A stretch of DNA of 39,040 nt from RSA11 sp965652565 (GCA_965652565.1 CBFGWL010000019.1:1-39040), one strand, 5' to 3'; shown: positions 22,521 through 30,164, counted from the first letter of the stretch. The notes: generated from the letters alone by a model not told the origin. Numbers and translations are program-made.

Positions 22521-24707
22521 TCAGCGCTCCCGCTTGCCGTCGATGCGGTCCGCGCCGGGGCCGCCGAGCAGCCGATCGCGCCCCGGCCCACCCCACAGGC
22601 GGTCGTTCCCGGCGCCGCCACGCACCACGTCAGCGCCCGGTCCCCCGCAGACGAGATCGTTCCCGGCCCCGGCACGGATGCGGTCGTTGCCGCCGCCCGC
22701 GGCGATCACGTCGGCGCCGCGCGTGCCCCTGATCGTCTCCCCCTTCGCGGTCCCGACGATGGTGGCCACCCTGCCGCGGCAGCGCGGCGCCGGCTTCGGC
22801 GGCTTGGGGTCTTCGACCTCGGCGTCCCGGAAGTCGCGCGCGAGCTCGTAACCCGCCGGCAGGAACTTGGCCGCCGGCTCGCGGACGGCGCCCGCGGCAG
22901 CCCCCGGCTCCTCGAGCACCGGCAGCCGCACGTCGACGTCGCGGACGGTCACCGGTAGCTGCCCGTTCGAGACACGTCCGTACGGCAGGTCGGCGGGGAG
23001 CAGCTCGAGCTTGGCGACGTGACCCGCCTCGAAACGCCAGCCGTTCGGGTGCAGCTGGAAGACCTGGCGCCGCGGCGCGAGGCCGGCGCCCGGGCGCCAC
23101 AGGCCGCGCGCGACGAGCGTCTCGCGGCCGTCCGGAGCCACGTCGAGGAGCCGCGCCGCCACCTGTGAGGCCGGCCCCGGCACGGTGAAGTCAGCGATCA
23201 GGGTCGGCGATCCCATGAGCGTGTAGCCGCCCGCCGGCGCCGGCGGGAAGCGGTAGGTCGCTGCGCCGAGCTGATCGGCGCCGCTCGCGGTCGCGCAGGC
23301 GCCCGGCCCGGCGATCGGATCGAACGCCGCGCCCACCAAGGCATCCGTGGCGACGAGCGGGAGGATCGTCCTGCTGCCCGTCTCGCGCAAGCGCACCTCG
23401 CCGGGCGCCATGTCGGCCCACGTCTCGGCCTCGAACGGTCCCTGCGAGGAAGCCGTCTTCGGGCAGGTCTGCGTGAGCGTGGTCACGCCGGCCGGACGCC
23501 CGCGCTCGCCCTTCAGGTAGTGGGCGAACCAGCGGTCCTGCGCCTCCTCGAGGCGCGCGATGTCGGCGTCCTTGCCCTGACCGCGCTGGTGTCCGTAGTC
23601 CAGGAAGAACAGCGCGATGTCTGCTTCGGGGTGATTCGTGCGGGTGCGGTTGTAGAAGCGCAGCGCCTCGTCCGCGGGGAAGATGTCGTCGGTCCAGCCG
23701 TTGGCGATGAAGAGCGGAGCCGGCGGGGCCGCGTCGTCGATGCCGTAGGAGGAGTGGAACCGGGAGAGCTCGGCGCGCACGCGCTCGACGAGCGGGTTGC
23801 CGTCGTACGGCTCGCCGGCCGTGATCAGCCCGAACCAGGTGATCAGGTCGGCCTGCGGATCGACCAGCGGCAGCGCGTAATGCCCCGCGATCGCGCCCGA
23901 GGCGAAGAGCGCGCTCACGAACGTCAGCTTCATGACGCCGGTCCGGCCCCGGTAGGGCGCGTCGGCGACGTAGTCGAGGGTGCTGCCGTTCGGCATGAGC
24001 GCGTAGGCGAGGTCCGTCCACGGGATCTCGGGCGCGGCCGCCGCGATCCGCATCGGCGTCCCCGCGGGGCTCCTCCAGGGCGCGAGCGCGCCGTCGGGGA
24101 GCATCGTGCGATCGCGCAGCGCGGCGAGCGCCATCGACATGCCACCTCCGTACGAGCCCCCGGTCGCGCCGATCGCGGCGGGGTCGGCGATCCCCTCGTC
24201 CACGAGGAGGCCGGCCATGAGCTGCGCGTCGCGGACCTCGAAGCGGGTGTCCATGAGGTGAGTCCAGCCGCGCTGCGCGCAGATGCCGCTCAGACGCTGT
24301 TCCGGTTTGCCGCATGAGCGGCCGAACCCGCGGGCGCTCATCGAGAACGCGGCGTACCCCTGCTCGGTCCAGCGCCGCAGGGCGCCGAGCCCAAGCTCGG
24401 ACCCGCCCCAGCCGTGGAAGACCATGACGAGCGGGTACGGCCCGTCGGGGCCGCTCGCCGGCGCGGGCGGCAGCGCCACGTTCACGTCGATCGGGACCCC
24501 ATCCCAGGTCGGCACGAACGTGTTCTCGCCCCCGCACCAGCGCGTGCCGTCGTCCTGTGCCCGACAGGCGATGCGGCCGTCGAAGACCGCGCCGATCTCA
24601 GCGTGCGCTTCGCCGGCGCCGCAGAGCAGGGCCGCGGCCGCCGCCGCCAGGGCAACCAACGCCCTGCGCGCGCCCCGCGCCGTCGCGATCCCGTCCTGGC
24701 GCCCCAT
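22521..24707 (-). CDS. Secreted CocE/S15-type hydrolase with C-terminal RTX repeats
   Basis: The 728-residue protein starts with a twin-arginine-like or Sec signal (RR then an alanine-rich core, about residues 14-34). An alpha/beta-hydrolase of the X-Pro dipeptidyl-peptidase/CocE type follows: oxyanion region VMVFHGWGGSELGLG, nucleophile elbow GATGGSYGGGMS, the acid in GWTDDIFPADEAL and the His in DYGHQRG. A jelly-roll C-terminal domain comes next, and then about eight GGxGxDxxx RTX nonapeptide repeats in the last 70 residues. RTX repeats normally bind calcium outside the cell. The substrate (peptide or ester) is unknown. The start ATG sits at the signal peptide; the longer open frame upstream runs antisense into the NMT1-like gene. 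Confidence 0.85.
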   Translation of the reverse strand: MGRQDGIATARGARRALVALAAAAAALLCGAGEAHAEIGAVFDGRIACRAQDDGTRWCGGENTFVPTWDGVPIDVNVALPPAPASGPDGPYPLVMVFHGWGGSELGLGALRRWTEQGYAAFSMSARGFGRSCGKPEQRLSGICAQRGWTHLMDTRFEVRDAQLMAGLLVDEGIADPAAIGATGGSYGGGMSMALAALRDRTMLPDGALAPWRSPAGTPMRIAAAAPEIPWTDLAYALMPNGSTLDYVADAPYRGRTGVMKLTFVSALFASGAIAGHYALPLVDPQADLITWFGLITAGEPYDGNPLVERVRAELSRFHSSYGIDDAAPPAPLFIANGWTDDIFPADEALRFYNRTRTNHPEADIALFFLDYGHQRGQGKDADIARLEEAQDRWFAHYLKGERGRPAGVTTLTQTCPKTASSQGPFEAETWADMAPGEVRLRETGSRTILPLVATDALVGAAFDPIAGPGACATASGADQLGAATYRFPPAPAGGYTLMGSPTLIADFTVPGPASQVAARLLDVAPDGRETLVARGLWRPGAGLAPRRQVFQLHPNGWRFEAGHVAKLELLPADLPYGRVSNGQLPVTVRDVDVRLPVLEEPGAAAGAVREPAAKFLPAGYELARDFRDAEVEDPKPPKPAPRCRGRVATIVGTAKGETIRGTRGADVIAAGGGNDRIRAGAGNDLVCGGPGADVVRGGAGNDRLWGGPGRDRLLGGPGADRIDGKRER
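22524..22735 (-). repeat. RTX-encoding repeat block
   Basis: This stretch of the hydrolase gene encodes tandem nine-residue units such as GGGNDRIRA, GAGNDLVCG and GGAGNDRLW. It marks a calcium-binding beta-roll fused to the hydrolase. Confidence 0.8.
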
Positions 24708-24727
24708 ACCCGCGGGCGACCGTACAC

Positions 24728-24750
24728 CCGGCGCCGGACCGCGGCGCCGG
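24728..24750. promoter_or_regulatory. Inverted repeat in a divergent promoter region
   Basis: CCGGCGCCG (24728-24736) and CGGCGCCGG (24742-24750) form a 9-bp stem with a 5-nt loop, midway between the divergent hydrolase and NMT1-like genes. It may be a shared operator, but GC-rich palindromes arise easily here. Confidence 0.3.
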
Positions 24751-24769
24751 TTCGCCCCGACACCGGGGC

Positions 24770-24775
24770 TATGCT
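24770..24775 (+). promoter_or_regulatory. -10 box for the NMT1-like lipoprotein
   Basis: TATGCT is 7 nt before the ATG at 24783, supporting a leaderless start there rather than at the in-frame ATG that overlaps the box at 24771. Confidence 0.5.
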
Positions 24776-24782
24776 CGCCCCG

Positions 24783-25718
24783 ATGGCTTGGGTCGTCGCG
24801 CTGCTGGCGGCCGTCGTCGCTTTCGCAGCCCCGGGCTGCGGCGACGATGGCGCTGAACCGGGCGCCTCCAAGGAGGCGACCCTCGTGCTGGACTTCTCGC
24901 CGAATGCCGTCCACGCGCCGGTCTACCTGGCGCTCGAGCGCGGCCTCTTCGAGCGTCGCGGCCTCGACGTCGAGGTCCGCGAGCCCGGCGCGTCCACGGA
25001 CGCGCCCAAGCTGCTCGCCGCAGGCCGCGCGGACTTCGCGATCCTCGACATCCAGGATCTGGCCATCGCGCGCGAGCGCGGCCTCGATTTGGTCGGCGTG
25101 GCGCCGATCGTCAACCAGCCGCTCGCGGCGGTGCTCAGCCGCGTGCCGCCCGCCGCGCTGGACGACGCGCGCATCGGCGTCACCGGCCTGCCCTCCGACG
25201 ACGCCGTCCTCGACACCGTCTTGAGCGGCGCCGGGATCGCCGCTGACGCGCCCGAGCGGATCACGATCGGCTTTCAGAGCGTCGCGGCGCTCGCGGCCGG
25301 CCGCGTGGACGCGGCAACCGCCTTCCGCAACGCGGAGGCCGTCGAGCTGCGCCGACGCGACATCCCCCTGCGCGTGCTCGGCGTCGAGCGCTTCGGGGCG
25401 CCGCCCTACCCCGAGCTCGTGCTCGTCACGCGCGCGGCGACGGTGACCGAGGAGCCGGCCCTGGTGGACGGCGTCGTCGGAGCGCTCGAGGAGGCCGCCG
25501 CGGTCGTGCGCGAGAACCCGGAGGCCGGCCTCGACGCGTTGCTCGAGGCCAATTCCGGACTGCAACGCAGCTCGCAGCGCGCCCAGCTGGACGTCGTGCG
25601 CCGGGCGCTCGGCGGCCGCTTCGATCGCGACGTGCTCGAGTACTGGGCGCGGTGGGCCGCGAAGCGCGGCATCGTCGAAGAGCCGCCCGACGTCGAGGCG
25701 GCGTTTCCCCGCGGCTGA
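24783..25718 (+). CDS. NMT1/THI5-like substrate-binding lipoprotein
   Basis: The 311-residue protein has a short signal peptide with a lipobox ending AAPGC, so it should be a lipid-anchored periplasmic-side binding protein. The mature part matches the NMT1/ThiY/SsuA type: LVLDFSPNAVHAPVYLALERG near the start, then GLDVEVREPGAST, LAAGRADFAILD, and GVTGLPSDDAVLD. Members bind thiamine precursors, sulfonates or similar small molecules for an ABC importer. No permease or ATPase gene is adjacent, so the ligand and partner are unknown. Its TGA abuts the stop of the convergent hypothetical gene, with the two stops forming TGATCA. Confidence 0.85.
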   Translation: MAWVVALLAAVVAFAAPGCGDDGAEPGASKEATLVLDFSPNAVHAPVYLALERGLFERRGLDVEVREPGASTDAPKLLAAGRADFAILDIQDLAIARERGLDLVGVAPIVNQPLAAVLSRVPPAALDDARIGVTGLPSDDAVLDTVLSGAGIAADAPERITIGFQSVAALAAGRVDAATAFRNAEAVELRRRDIPLRVLGVERFGAPPYPELVLVTRAATVTEEPALVDGVVGALEEAAAVVRENPEAGLDALLEANSGLQRSSQRAQLDVVRRALGGRFDRDVLEYWARWAAKRGIVEEPPDVEAAFPRG

Positions 25719-26081
25719 TCAGAGGCGGCGGCTGCGCCGGAACTCCTGGCGCACCGACTCGGGGCGGCCCCAGAGCTGTTTGATCTCGGCGCGCCCCTCG
25801 CGGAAGTCGCGCAGGACGAGCTCGCCGTCGATCTCCTCCTGGTCGAGCAGGCGCAGTGTGCCCAGGATGGCCGGGGCCGCGGCGGCCTTGCCGAACTTGT
25901 TCGCGGCGTTGATGCGGAAGTGCCAGTCGGCCTTCGAGTACGGCTGCGCGTTGACCTGAGCCAGGATCACAGCGGCGCTCGTGTACTGGTCCTCATCGGC
26001 CAGGCGCAGGTCGAGCGCCATGTCCGTCCAGTCGTCGGGAAGCGACTCCACGATCTCTTCGAACTGCTCGGCGAGGCTCAT
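25719..26081 (-). CDS. Conserved hypothetical, last gene of the MCO-ZIP operon
   Basis: The 120-residue acidic/basic soluble protein has no signal peptide or membrane segment. The sequence is mostly helical in appearance, with EQFEEIVESLPDDWTDMALDL at the start and a basic tail rich in arginine. I do not recognise a named domain. It starts 11 bp after the regulator stop on the same strand, so it is probably co-transcribed, but TAGGCT (26090-26095) 8 nt before its ATG could also drive it alone; that box overlaps the regulator stop codon. A role in metal handling is only suggested by location. Confidence 0.7.
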   Translation of the reverse strand: MSLAEQFEEIVESLPDDWTDMALDLRLADEDQYTSAAVILAQVNAQPYSKADWHFRINAANKFGKAAAAPAILGTLRLLDQEEIDGELVLRDFREGRAEIKQLWGRPESVRQEFRRSRRL

Positions 26082-26089
26082 CGCCCGAG

Positions 26090-26095
26090 AGCCTA
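26090..26095 (-). promoter_or_regulatory. Internal -10 box overlapping the regulator stop
   Basis: TAGGCT on the minus strand contains the TAG stop of the MntR-type gene and lies 8 nt before the next ATG at 26081. Confidence 0.45.
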
Positions 26096-26785
26096 GTTGA
26101 CGGCGATCAGCATTCGCTGGGCGAGCTCGGCGCCGATGGTGTGATCGGTGCCCTCCACCTCGATCGAAACCGAGCCGCCGAACGGCTCGCGCTCGCCCAC
26201 GACGAGGCGGGCGCCCGGCAGGATGCCGCGCTCGGCCAGGAACCGCAGCATCTCCGGGTCGGAGTCGGAGACCCGCTCGAACGTGCCGCGCCGTCCCGCG
26301 TCGAGCTCGGCCAGCGGCTTACCGACCTGCGTCGCCACCGCCAGGTCCCGGTCGGGGATCGGATCGCCGTGTGGGTCCCGTTCGGGGTGGCCGAGCGCCT
26401 GCGCGATGCGCTCCTCGAGCTCCTCGGAGATGTAGTGCTCGAGCACCTCGGCCTCGTCGTGCACGCGGTCCCAGGGCATGCCGAGGACCTCGGACAGATA
26501 CGCCTCCAGTAGCCGGTGGTGACGGGTGACCTCGAGCCCGACGCGCTTTCCCGCCGGGGTGAGCCGCGCCCCGCGGTAGGGCACGTGCTCGACGAGCTCC
26601 ATCTCCGCCATGCGCTTGAGCATCGCGGTCACCGATCCCGGCGAGACGCCCAACCGCTCGGCGAGCGCCGACGTCGAAACGGGTCCCTGCTCGCGTTCCT
26701 CGAGCGCGAGGAGCGCCTTCGCGTAGTCCTCGACCGCTTCGGTGTTCGCCGCGGCGGGGTCTCGTCTGAATCCGGAGTGAGCCAT
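26093..26785 (-). CDS. MntR/DtxR-family metal-dependent regulator
   Basis: The 230-residue protein has the DtxR winged helix (about 15-75, including TSALAERLGVSPGSVTAMLK), a dimerisation/metal domain with HHRLLEAYL and VHDEAEVLEHYISEE, and a C-terminal FeoA/SH3-like domain. In the metal site the residue equivalent to DtxR Cys102 is Glu113 (ExxEH, with Glu116 and His117), and the N-terminal ligand in VEDYAKAL is Asp20, matching Asp8 and Glu99 of Bacillus subtilis MntR. This combination is the known manganese-type signature, so a Mn(II)-responsive repressor is inferred. It starts 6 bp after the ZIP gene stop. An AT-rich palindrome at the head of the operon is the likely operator. Confidence 0.9.
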   Translation of the reverse strand: MAHSGFRRDPAAANTEAVEDYAKALLALEEREQGPVSTSALAERLGVSPGSVTAMLKRMAEMELVEHVPYRGARLTPAGKRVGLEVTRHHRLLEAYLSEVLGMPWDRVHDEAEVLEHYISEELEERIAQALGHPERDPHGDPIPDRDLAVATQVGKPLAELDAGRRGTFERVSDSDPEMLRFLAERGILPGARLVVGEREPFGGSVSIEVEGTDHTIGAELAQRMLIAVN

Positions 26786-26791
26786 CGCGTC

Positions 26792-27994
26792 CTACACCGA
26801 AATCAATAGCCCGGTCAAGTAGAAGACGAGCGCACCGACCGCGATCGCGGTCGCCGTGCCGGCGTCGAGCAGGCGGCCGCCCGCGCCGCGGATCGACGGG
26901 GCGATCTGCACGATGACCTGCACGATCGCCCCGACGCCCACGCCGAGGAGCATGGCGGACAGCTCGGCGTTTGTGACCGAGGCGCCGACCAGCGCCCCGG
27001 CGATCGCGGGCGTCCCGGCGATCAGGCCGAGGAGCGCGAGGCGCCGCAGCCGCGGCCGGGACCGCGTCAGCGGGGCGACGATCGCGAAGCCCTCGGTCGT
27101 GTTGTGGATCGCGAAGCCCACGACGAGCGCGGCGCCGAGCGCGAGCTCGCCGATCGCATAGGCCGAGCCGATCGCGAGCCCCTCCCCCATGTTGTGCAGG
27201 CCGATGCCCACGGCGATCATGAGCGCGAGGCGGAAGCCGCCCGCGTCCGGCCCGGCGGCCTCGCGGCGTTCGCGAAGGAAGCCGTCGACCGCCGCCAGGA
27301 TCAGGTAGGCGAGGATCGCGCCCAAGGCCACCAACTCGGCGCCGCCGAAAGCCCCGCCGGAGCTCGCCGCCAAATCGAGGCCCTCGAGCGTCGCGTCGAC
27401 CCCGAGGAACGCCAGCAGGCCCACGGTCACCGCCAAGACGATGCGGATCCAGCGCTCGCGGAAGCGCCGCATCGCCGGCAGGAGCAGCATGCCGAGCGCG
27501 ACGGGAATCACGCCGACGTACAGGCCGAGCAGTACCATCAAGGCGAAGAGGTCGCCGTCGGCCTGCGGCGTCTCCACCGCGGCCGCGATCTCGTGCTCGA
27601 TCACGACGCCGGTCTCGGTGATCATCGAGACCAGGTAGGGCTGGCCCTCCTGCCACGGGTAGACGAGGCTGAGGGTGTCGCCGCCCAGCCGGCCGATCGC
27701 GCGCTCGCCGCCGGTGAAGTCGACGAAGGCGTCGTTGACGAAGACCTGCGCGATGCGCACGGGATCGGGGCCGGTGTTGCGGAGCGTGAGGTTGATCCGG
27801 TTCGGCTCGAGCTCCGTGCGCTCGACCGCGATCTCCTCGACGGGCGGCCCCAAGCGCTCGGGCAGCGTGTCGCCACCGACGAGCGCGATCGCGCCCAGCA
27901 CGATCGCGATCAGCGCCACGACCGAGGCCGTGAGCGCCCAGAGGGGCAGGCGCGCGAACGGCGAGCGGCCGGCGCGCTCGGCGCGCGCCTCCAT
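26792..27994 (-). CDS. ZIP-family metal permease with extracytoplasmic N-terminal domain
   Basis: The 400-residue protein has one N-terminal membrane helix (about 20-41), then a roughly 100-residue beta-rich soluble segment (42-148), then a ZIP transporter core. The two ZIP metal-binding helices are clear: GIGLHNMGEGLAIG (His267, Glu271) and GFAIHNTTEGFAI (His297, Glu301). ZIP proteins move Zn, Fe or Mn into the cytoplasm. The extra N-terminal domain would face outside and could bind metal or dock the oxidase encoded just upstream. The ATG overlaps the oxidase stop by one base (TGATG) with a GGAGGA site before it, so the two are translationally coupled. The MntR-type gene follows. Confidence 0.87.
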   Translation of the reverse strand: MEARAERAGRSPFARLPLWALTASVVALIAIVLGAIALVGGDTLPERLGPPVEEIAVERTELEPNRINLTLRNTGPDPVRIAQVFVNDAFVDFTGGERAIGRLGGDTLSLVYPWQEGQPYLVSMITETGVVIEHEIAAAVETPQADGDLFALMVLLGLYVGVIPVALGMLLLPAMRRFRERWIRIVLAVTVGLLAFLGVDATLEGLDLAASSGGAFGGAELVALGAILAYLILAAVDGFLRERREAAGPDAGGFRLALMIAVGIGLHNMGEGLAIGSAYAIGELALGAALVVGFAIHNTTEGFAIVAPLTRSRPRLRRLALLGLIAGTPAIAGALVGASVTNAELSAMLLGVGVGAIVQVIVQIAPSIRGAGGRLLDAGTATAIAVGALVFYLTGLLISV

Positions 27995-29106
27995 CAGTCC
28001 TCCACCTCGAAGAACCCCATCCAGCCGAGGTCGGCGAACTCGGTCTTGTGCGCGTGGAACATGAACGGCCCCGCGTACGGGAAGCGCAGCTCGCAGATGC
28101 CGCGCTGCGCCTGGCCCTGGATCACCGTGTCGGTGAACTCCGTCGGCTGCAGCGACGTGCCCGTCGGGTAGTAGTGGAAGAAGTTCCCGTGGATGTGGAA
28201 CGAGTTGATCGGGTCGTACTCGAGCGTGTTGACCAGGTAGATCCTCACGAGCTCGTCCCGCTTCACCCGCACCGGCTCATGCATGTAGTGGAACGGGATC
28301 CCGTTGACCGCGTAGAGCTGGTTGCCCTCGGCGTCGAAGGTCGTGTTGTAGCCGTGCTGGACCATGACCAGCTCGTCCGCGTCCGGGCGCCCCTGCTTCG
28401 GGTCGATCACGAACGTGCCGTACATGCCGCGCGCGATGTGCTCGGCCAGCGGCGCGACGTGGCAGTGGTAGAGGTGCAGGCCGAACGGCTCCGCCTCGAA
28501 CTCGTACACGGTCGACTTGCCCGGCTCGATGATCCCGGCCCCCAGGCCCGGGATGCCGTCCATCTCGGCCGGGTGGATCCCGTGGAAGTGCATCGTGTGC
28601 GGGTGGGCCGAGCTGTTGTGGAAGCGGACCCGCAAGCGTTCGCCCTCGCGACAGCGCAGCGTCGGTCCTGGGATCCGGCCGTTGAAGGTCCAAGCCGGGA
28701 ACTTGACGCCCGGCGCGACCTCGATCTCCTTGTCGAGCGCGATTACCTCCCACTCGCGCAGCACGCGCCCGCTCGCCAGGCGGCGCGTCTTGCCGTAGTC
28801 GAAGTCGCGCAGGATCTCCGTGGGGTGAAAGCCGTTGGCGGCATGGTCGACCTGACGGTCCGCCCTGAAGGTCGGGCCGGCGTGGCCCGCGCCGTCGGCG
28901 TGGTTCGGGACCCCGCCGCCGTGATGCGCGCCGCCCTCCGCTTGGGCGCGCGCGTCGTGACCGCCGCCGAGGGCGTTGTGGAGACCCTGGTGCGGAATCG
29001 CCTCGTGCAGCAGCGCCAGCGCGGGCCCAGCTGCCAGGCCGCCCGCCAGCAGGCGCCTGCGACTCACCTTGAGCGCCTCGCGCTGCGCGGAATTTAGATC
29101 CTCCAT
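27994..29106 (-). CDS. Two-domain multicopper oxidase, Tat-exported
   Basis: The 370-residue protein has a Tat signal (SRRRLLAGG, residues 15-23), a His-rich linker (about ten His between 34 and 94) and two cupredoxin domains. Domain 1 has HFHGIH (173-178) and LYHCHVAPLAEHIARGM with Cys215, His223 and Met228 as type 1 copper ligands; domain 2 has HIHG (304-307) and FHAH (350-353) but no Cys, so the type 1 site is in domain 1 and the His pairs can build a trinuclear cluster at subunit interfaces. That layout matches two-domain oxidases (laccase, ferroxidase or Mn oxidase type) more than nitrite reductase. It is the first gene of the ZIP/MntR-type operon. Confidence 0.9.
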   Translation of the reverse strand: MEDLNSAQREALKVSRRRLLAGGLAAGPALALLHEAIPHQGLHNALGGGHDARAQAEGGAHHGGGVPNHADGAGHAGPTFRADRQVDHAANGFHPTEILRDFDYGKTRRLASGRVLREWEVIALDKEIEVAPGVKFPAWTFNGRIPGPTLRCREGERLRVRFHNSSAHPHTMHFHGIHPAEMDGIPGLGAGIIEPGKSTVYEFEAEPFGLHLYHCHVAPLAEHIARGMYGTFVIDPKQGRPDADELVMVQHGYNTTFDAEGNQLYAVNGIPFHYMHEPVRVKRDELVRIYLVNTLEYDPINSFHIHGNFFHYYPTGTSLQPTEFTDTVIQGQAQRGICELRFPYAGPFMFHAHKTEFADLGWMGFFEVED

Positions 29107-29113
29107 AACCGCG

Positions 29114-29131
29114 ATTTTGGCACATCAAAAT
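29114..29131. promoter_or_regulatory. AT-rich palindrome, candidate MntR-type operator
   Basis: ATTTTG (29114-29119) and CAAAAT (29126-29131) form an inverted repeat with a 6-nt spacer, in an AT-rich patch of an otherwise GC-rich region. It lies 7 bp upstream of the oxidase ATG, next to TAGAAA on the minus strand (29131-29136), and also covers the -35 area of the divergent ygfZ-like gene. Size and symmetry fit a DtxR/MntR operator; binding is inferred. Confidence 0.55.
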
Positions 29132-29150
29132 TTCTACGCAAGCGGACCCT

Positions 29151-29156
29151 TAGAAT
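29151..29156 (+). promoter_or_regulatory. -10 box for the YgfZ-like gene
   Basis: TAGAAT is 8 nt before the ATG at 29165, consistent with a leaderless mRNA. The palindrome at 29114-29131 lies in its -35 zone. Confidence 0.5.
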
Positions 29157-29164
29157 CGGTTCCC

Positions 29165-30151
29165 ATGAGCAGCGCGGGCACGATCGAGATCGATGGGCAG
29201 TACCGCCTCCTGCGCGAAGAGGCCGGCGCCGTCCCCCGCTCCGGGTTCGCGGCGATCGCGGTGCGTGGCGCGGACGCGGTCGAGTACCTCCACAGCCAGG
29301 TCACACAGGACGTGGAGGCGCTGGGCGACGGCGAGGGCGCCTACGCCGCGCTGCTGGATCGCAAGGGGCACATGCGCTCGGACATGCGGGCCCTGCGCCT
29401 CGCCGCGGACGACGTGCTGCTGCTCCTCGAGGAGATCGGCCGTGAGGCCGTGCTCGGGCACCTGCAGATGTACTCGATCGGCCGCGAGGTGGACGTCGCC
29501 GACCGCTCCGGTGAACTCGCGCTCGTCTCCGTGGCCGGACCGGCCGCGTTCGAGCTGACCGGCATCGACCCGCTGCCCGCCGAGCACGCCCACTCCCCCG
29601 CGCGCGTGGGCGACGTCGAAGCGCGCGCGGTGCGTACCGACCTCGGGATCGATCTGGTCTGCGGCGCGGACGACGTCGACGGACTCCTGGCGGCGCTCGC
29701 CGAGCGCGGCGTGCAGCGCGCCGAGGAGGAGGCGCTGGAGATCCTGCGCGTCGAAGCGGGGCGCCCCCGGTTCGGCCGGGAGATGACGACGAAGACGATC
29801 CCGCAGGAAGCCGGGATCAACGAGCGCGCGGTGAGCTTCACGAAGGGTTGCTACATCGGGCAGGAGACCGTCGCCCGGCTGCACTACAAGGGCAAACCGA
29901 ACCGTCATCTACGGGGGCTGCGTTTGAGCGCGCCCGCAGCCCCGGGCGACCCGGTCAGGCTCGGGGATCGCGAGCTCGGCGCGATCGGCACGGCGGCGCT
30001 CTCACCGGCGCACGGGCACATCGCGCTGGCGATCCTGCGGCGCGAAGCCGAACCAGGGGCCGTCGTCGAGGTTGGCGACGGCACGGAGGCGACGGTCGTC
30101 GAGCTGCCCTTCACCGACGCGTCCGGCGCGTCGGAGAGCGCAGGCGCTTAG
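29165..30151 (+). CDS. YgfZ/GcvT-like folate-binding protein
   Basis: The 328-residue protein belongs to the YgfZ (COG0354) family, tetrahydrofolate-dependent helpers of iron-sulfur enzyme maturation or repair. The family signature KGCYIGQE is intact, followed by TVARLHYKGKPNRHLRGL; the N-terminal half holds VEYLHSQVTQDV and LLDRKGHM, as in GcvT-like folds. Length is typical. Transcription is divergent from the multicopper oxidase, across a 58-bp gap that contains the AT-rich palindrome. Radical-SAM enzymes such as FbiC in this window are possible clients, but that is speculation. Confidence 0.9.
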   Translation: MSSAGTIEIDGQYRLLREEAGAVPRSGFAAIAVRGADAVEYLHSQVTQDVEALGDGEGAYAALLDRKGHMRSDMRALRLAADDVLLLLEEIGREAVLGHLQMYSIGREVDVADRSGELALVSVAGPAAFELTGIDPLPAEHAHSPARVGDVEARAVRTDLGIDLVCGADDVDGLLAALAERGVQRAEEEALEILRVEAGRPRFGREMTTKTIPQEAGINERAVSFTKGCYIGQETVARLHYKGKPNRHLRGLRLSAPAAPGDPVRLGDRELGAIGTAALSPAHGHIALAILRREAEPGAVVEVGDGTEATVVELPFTDASGASESAGA

Positions 30152-30154
30152 GCT
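30149..30154 (+). promoter_or_regulatory. -10 box overlapping the YgfZ-like stop codon
   Basis: TAGGCT includes the TAG stop of the upstream gene and lies 10 nt before the ATG at 30165. Confidence 0.4.
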
Positions 30155-30164
30155 TCCCGTCGGC

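Noticed and set aside
24708..25565. Upstream extension of the S15 hydrolase frame
   Set aside because: It is antisense to the NMT1-like gene and would place the signal peptide internally.
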